Source of the DNA: DALYLB01 sp046154695
GTDB taxonomy: Bacteria > Acidobacteriota > Blastocatellia > RBC074
Reading direction: 5' to 3'
Assembly: GCA_046154695.1 (NCBI GenBank)
Contig: JBJXFI010000059.1
Coordinates: 1 to 46,190, forward strand
Length of the DNA stretch: 46,190 nt
Made by a program: the position numbers and the translations under genes. A model generated the notes under the pieces. That model was given only the letters and a program-made list of their open reading frames with translations, was not told the DNA's origin and ran no database searches. Shown one piece after another: positions 45,957 to 46,190 of the stretch; position 1 is the first letter of the stretch; each line of letters opens with the position of its first letter.

Positions 45957-46190
45957 TCAGAGGGTGTTGTGAAATTTGATCTTCACAGCCTGCGAAGCAG
46001 GCGGCAGCATAAAGCCCAGGGCGCAAGCCCTGGGGGGGCGCCCCAAAGGCCCCTGAGCCCGTGAAACGGGCGATAGCGATTGGGCTGCCGCCCGTTTCAC
46101 GGGCTTGTGAGTCCGTTTTGCCGTTTCCCCGGGTTTCGGCTTCGCCTTCACCCGGGGCTTTATGCTGCCACCCGCTTCGCGGGTTGAGCC
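45957..46190. mobile_element. MITE-like element with internal hairpins, copy 2 (right end outside the window)
   Basis: The left end TCAGAGGGTGTTGTGAAA (45957-45974) matches the inverted right end of the element at 23326-23458. Bases 45989-46035 and 46138-46190 are inverted versions of each other (GCGAAGC..GGCAGCATAAAGCC against its complement). The last 53 bases nearly equal 23381-23433. A perfect 17-base stem lies at 46056-46072 and 46089-46105. Its right terminus should lie about 25 bases past the edge. Confidence 0.68.

Noticed and set aside
45957..46190. CRISPR array
   Set aside because: The repeats are inverted hairpins of uneven spacing, not direct repeats with unique spacers.

Overview
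The window is a high-GC bacterial chromosome fragment of ordinary coding density. The gene families point to an acidobacterium, most likely of the Blastocatellia type. They include a secreted von Willebrand protein of the 'VWFA-related Acidobacterial' kind, two large Ser/Thr kinases (one joined to TPR repeats, one to a beta-propeller), a secreted TPR-CHAT protease, ECF-type sigma/anti-sigma control, a SYLF protein and many hairpin-rich intergenic repeats. No rRNA or tRNA gene was seen, so the taxonomy is inference.

Layout. 1-588 is the end of a DAHP synthase gene (aromatic amino acids). 654-4867 (minus) holds three exported proteins, one of them a probable outer-membrane barrel. 5268-11758 (plus) is a signalling block: sigma factor, membrane-anchored probable anti-sigma protein, cysteine-rich exported protein, and exported TPR-CHAT protease. 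A VWA protein (minus) and an HtrA-type protease (plus) follow, with three copies of a small palindrome around them. 15872-18282 is a compact operon with a clear sigma70-type promoter: radical SAM enzyme, heme-oxygenase-like diiron protein and LpxL-like acyltransferase, with overlapping start and stop codons. This is the best candidate for an undescribed pathway.

18417-23276 holds a SYLF protein (minus), a three-gene membrane operon (GPDPase-type membrane domain, DUF4129, DUF4350) and a LysW-like mini zinc ribbon (minus). 23984-28864 (plus) carries HU, a DUF1223 protein, a TVP38 membrane protein overlapping a MerA-like flavoprotein, and a second radical SAM enzyme with SPASM-like cysteines behind a long nested palindrome. 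An MFS transporter and a metal-dependent membrane hydrolase lie on the minus strand. Between them is an AT-richer gap that may encode a 41-residue membrane peptide. 32296-35748 (plus) is a tight run: DMT-type transporter, ABM monooxygenase, ornithine carbamoyltransferase and MurJ.

35806-45871 (minus) contains a diheme cytochrome c peroxidase, MgtE coupled to a kinase-TPR protein, a small exported protein, an APH-type phosphotransferase and a kinase-propeller protein.

At least four families of interspersed inverted repeats lie between genes. Two look like MITE-type elements with related terminal inverted repeats (23326-23458, and 45957 to the window edge). Several supply likely bidirectional terminators, and some lie directly before start codons, where they create false N-terminal extensions.
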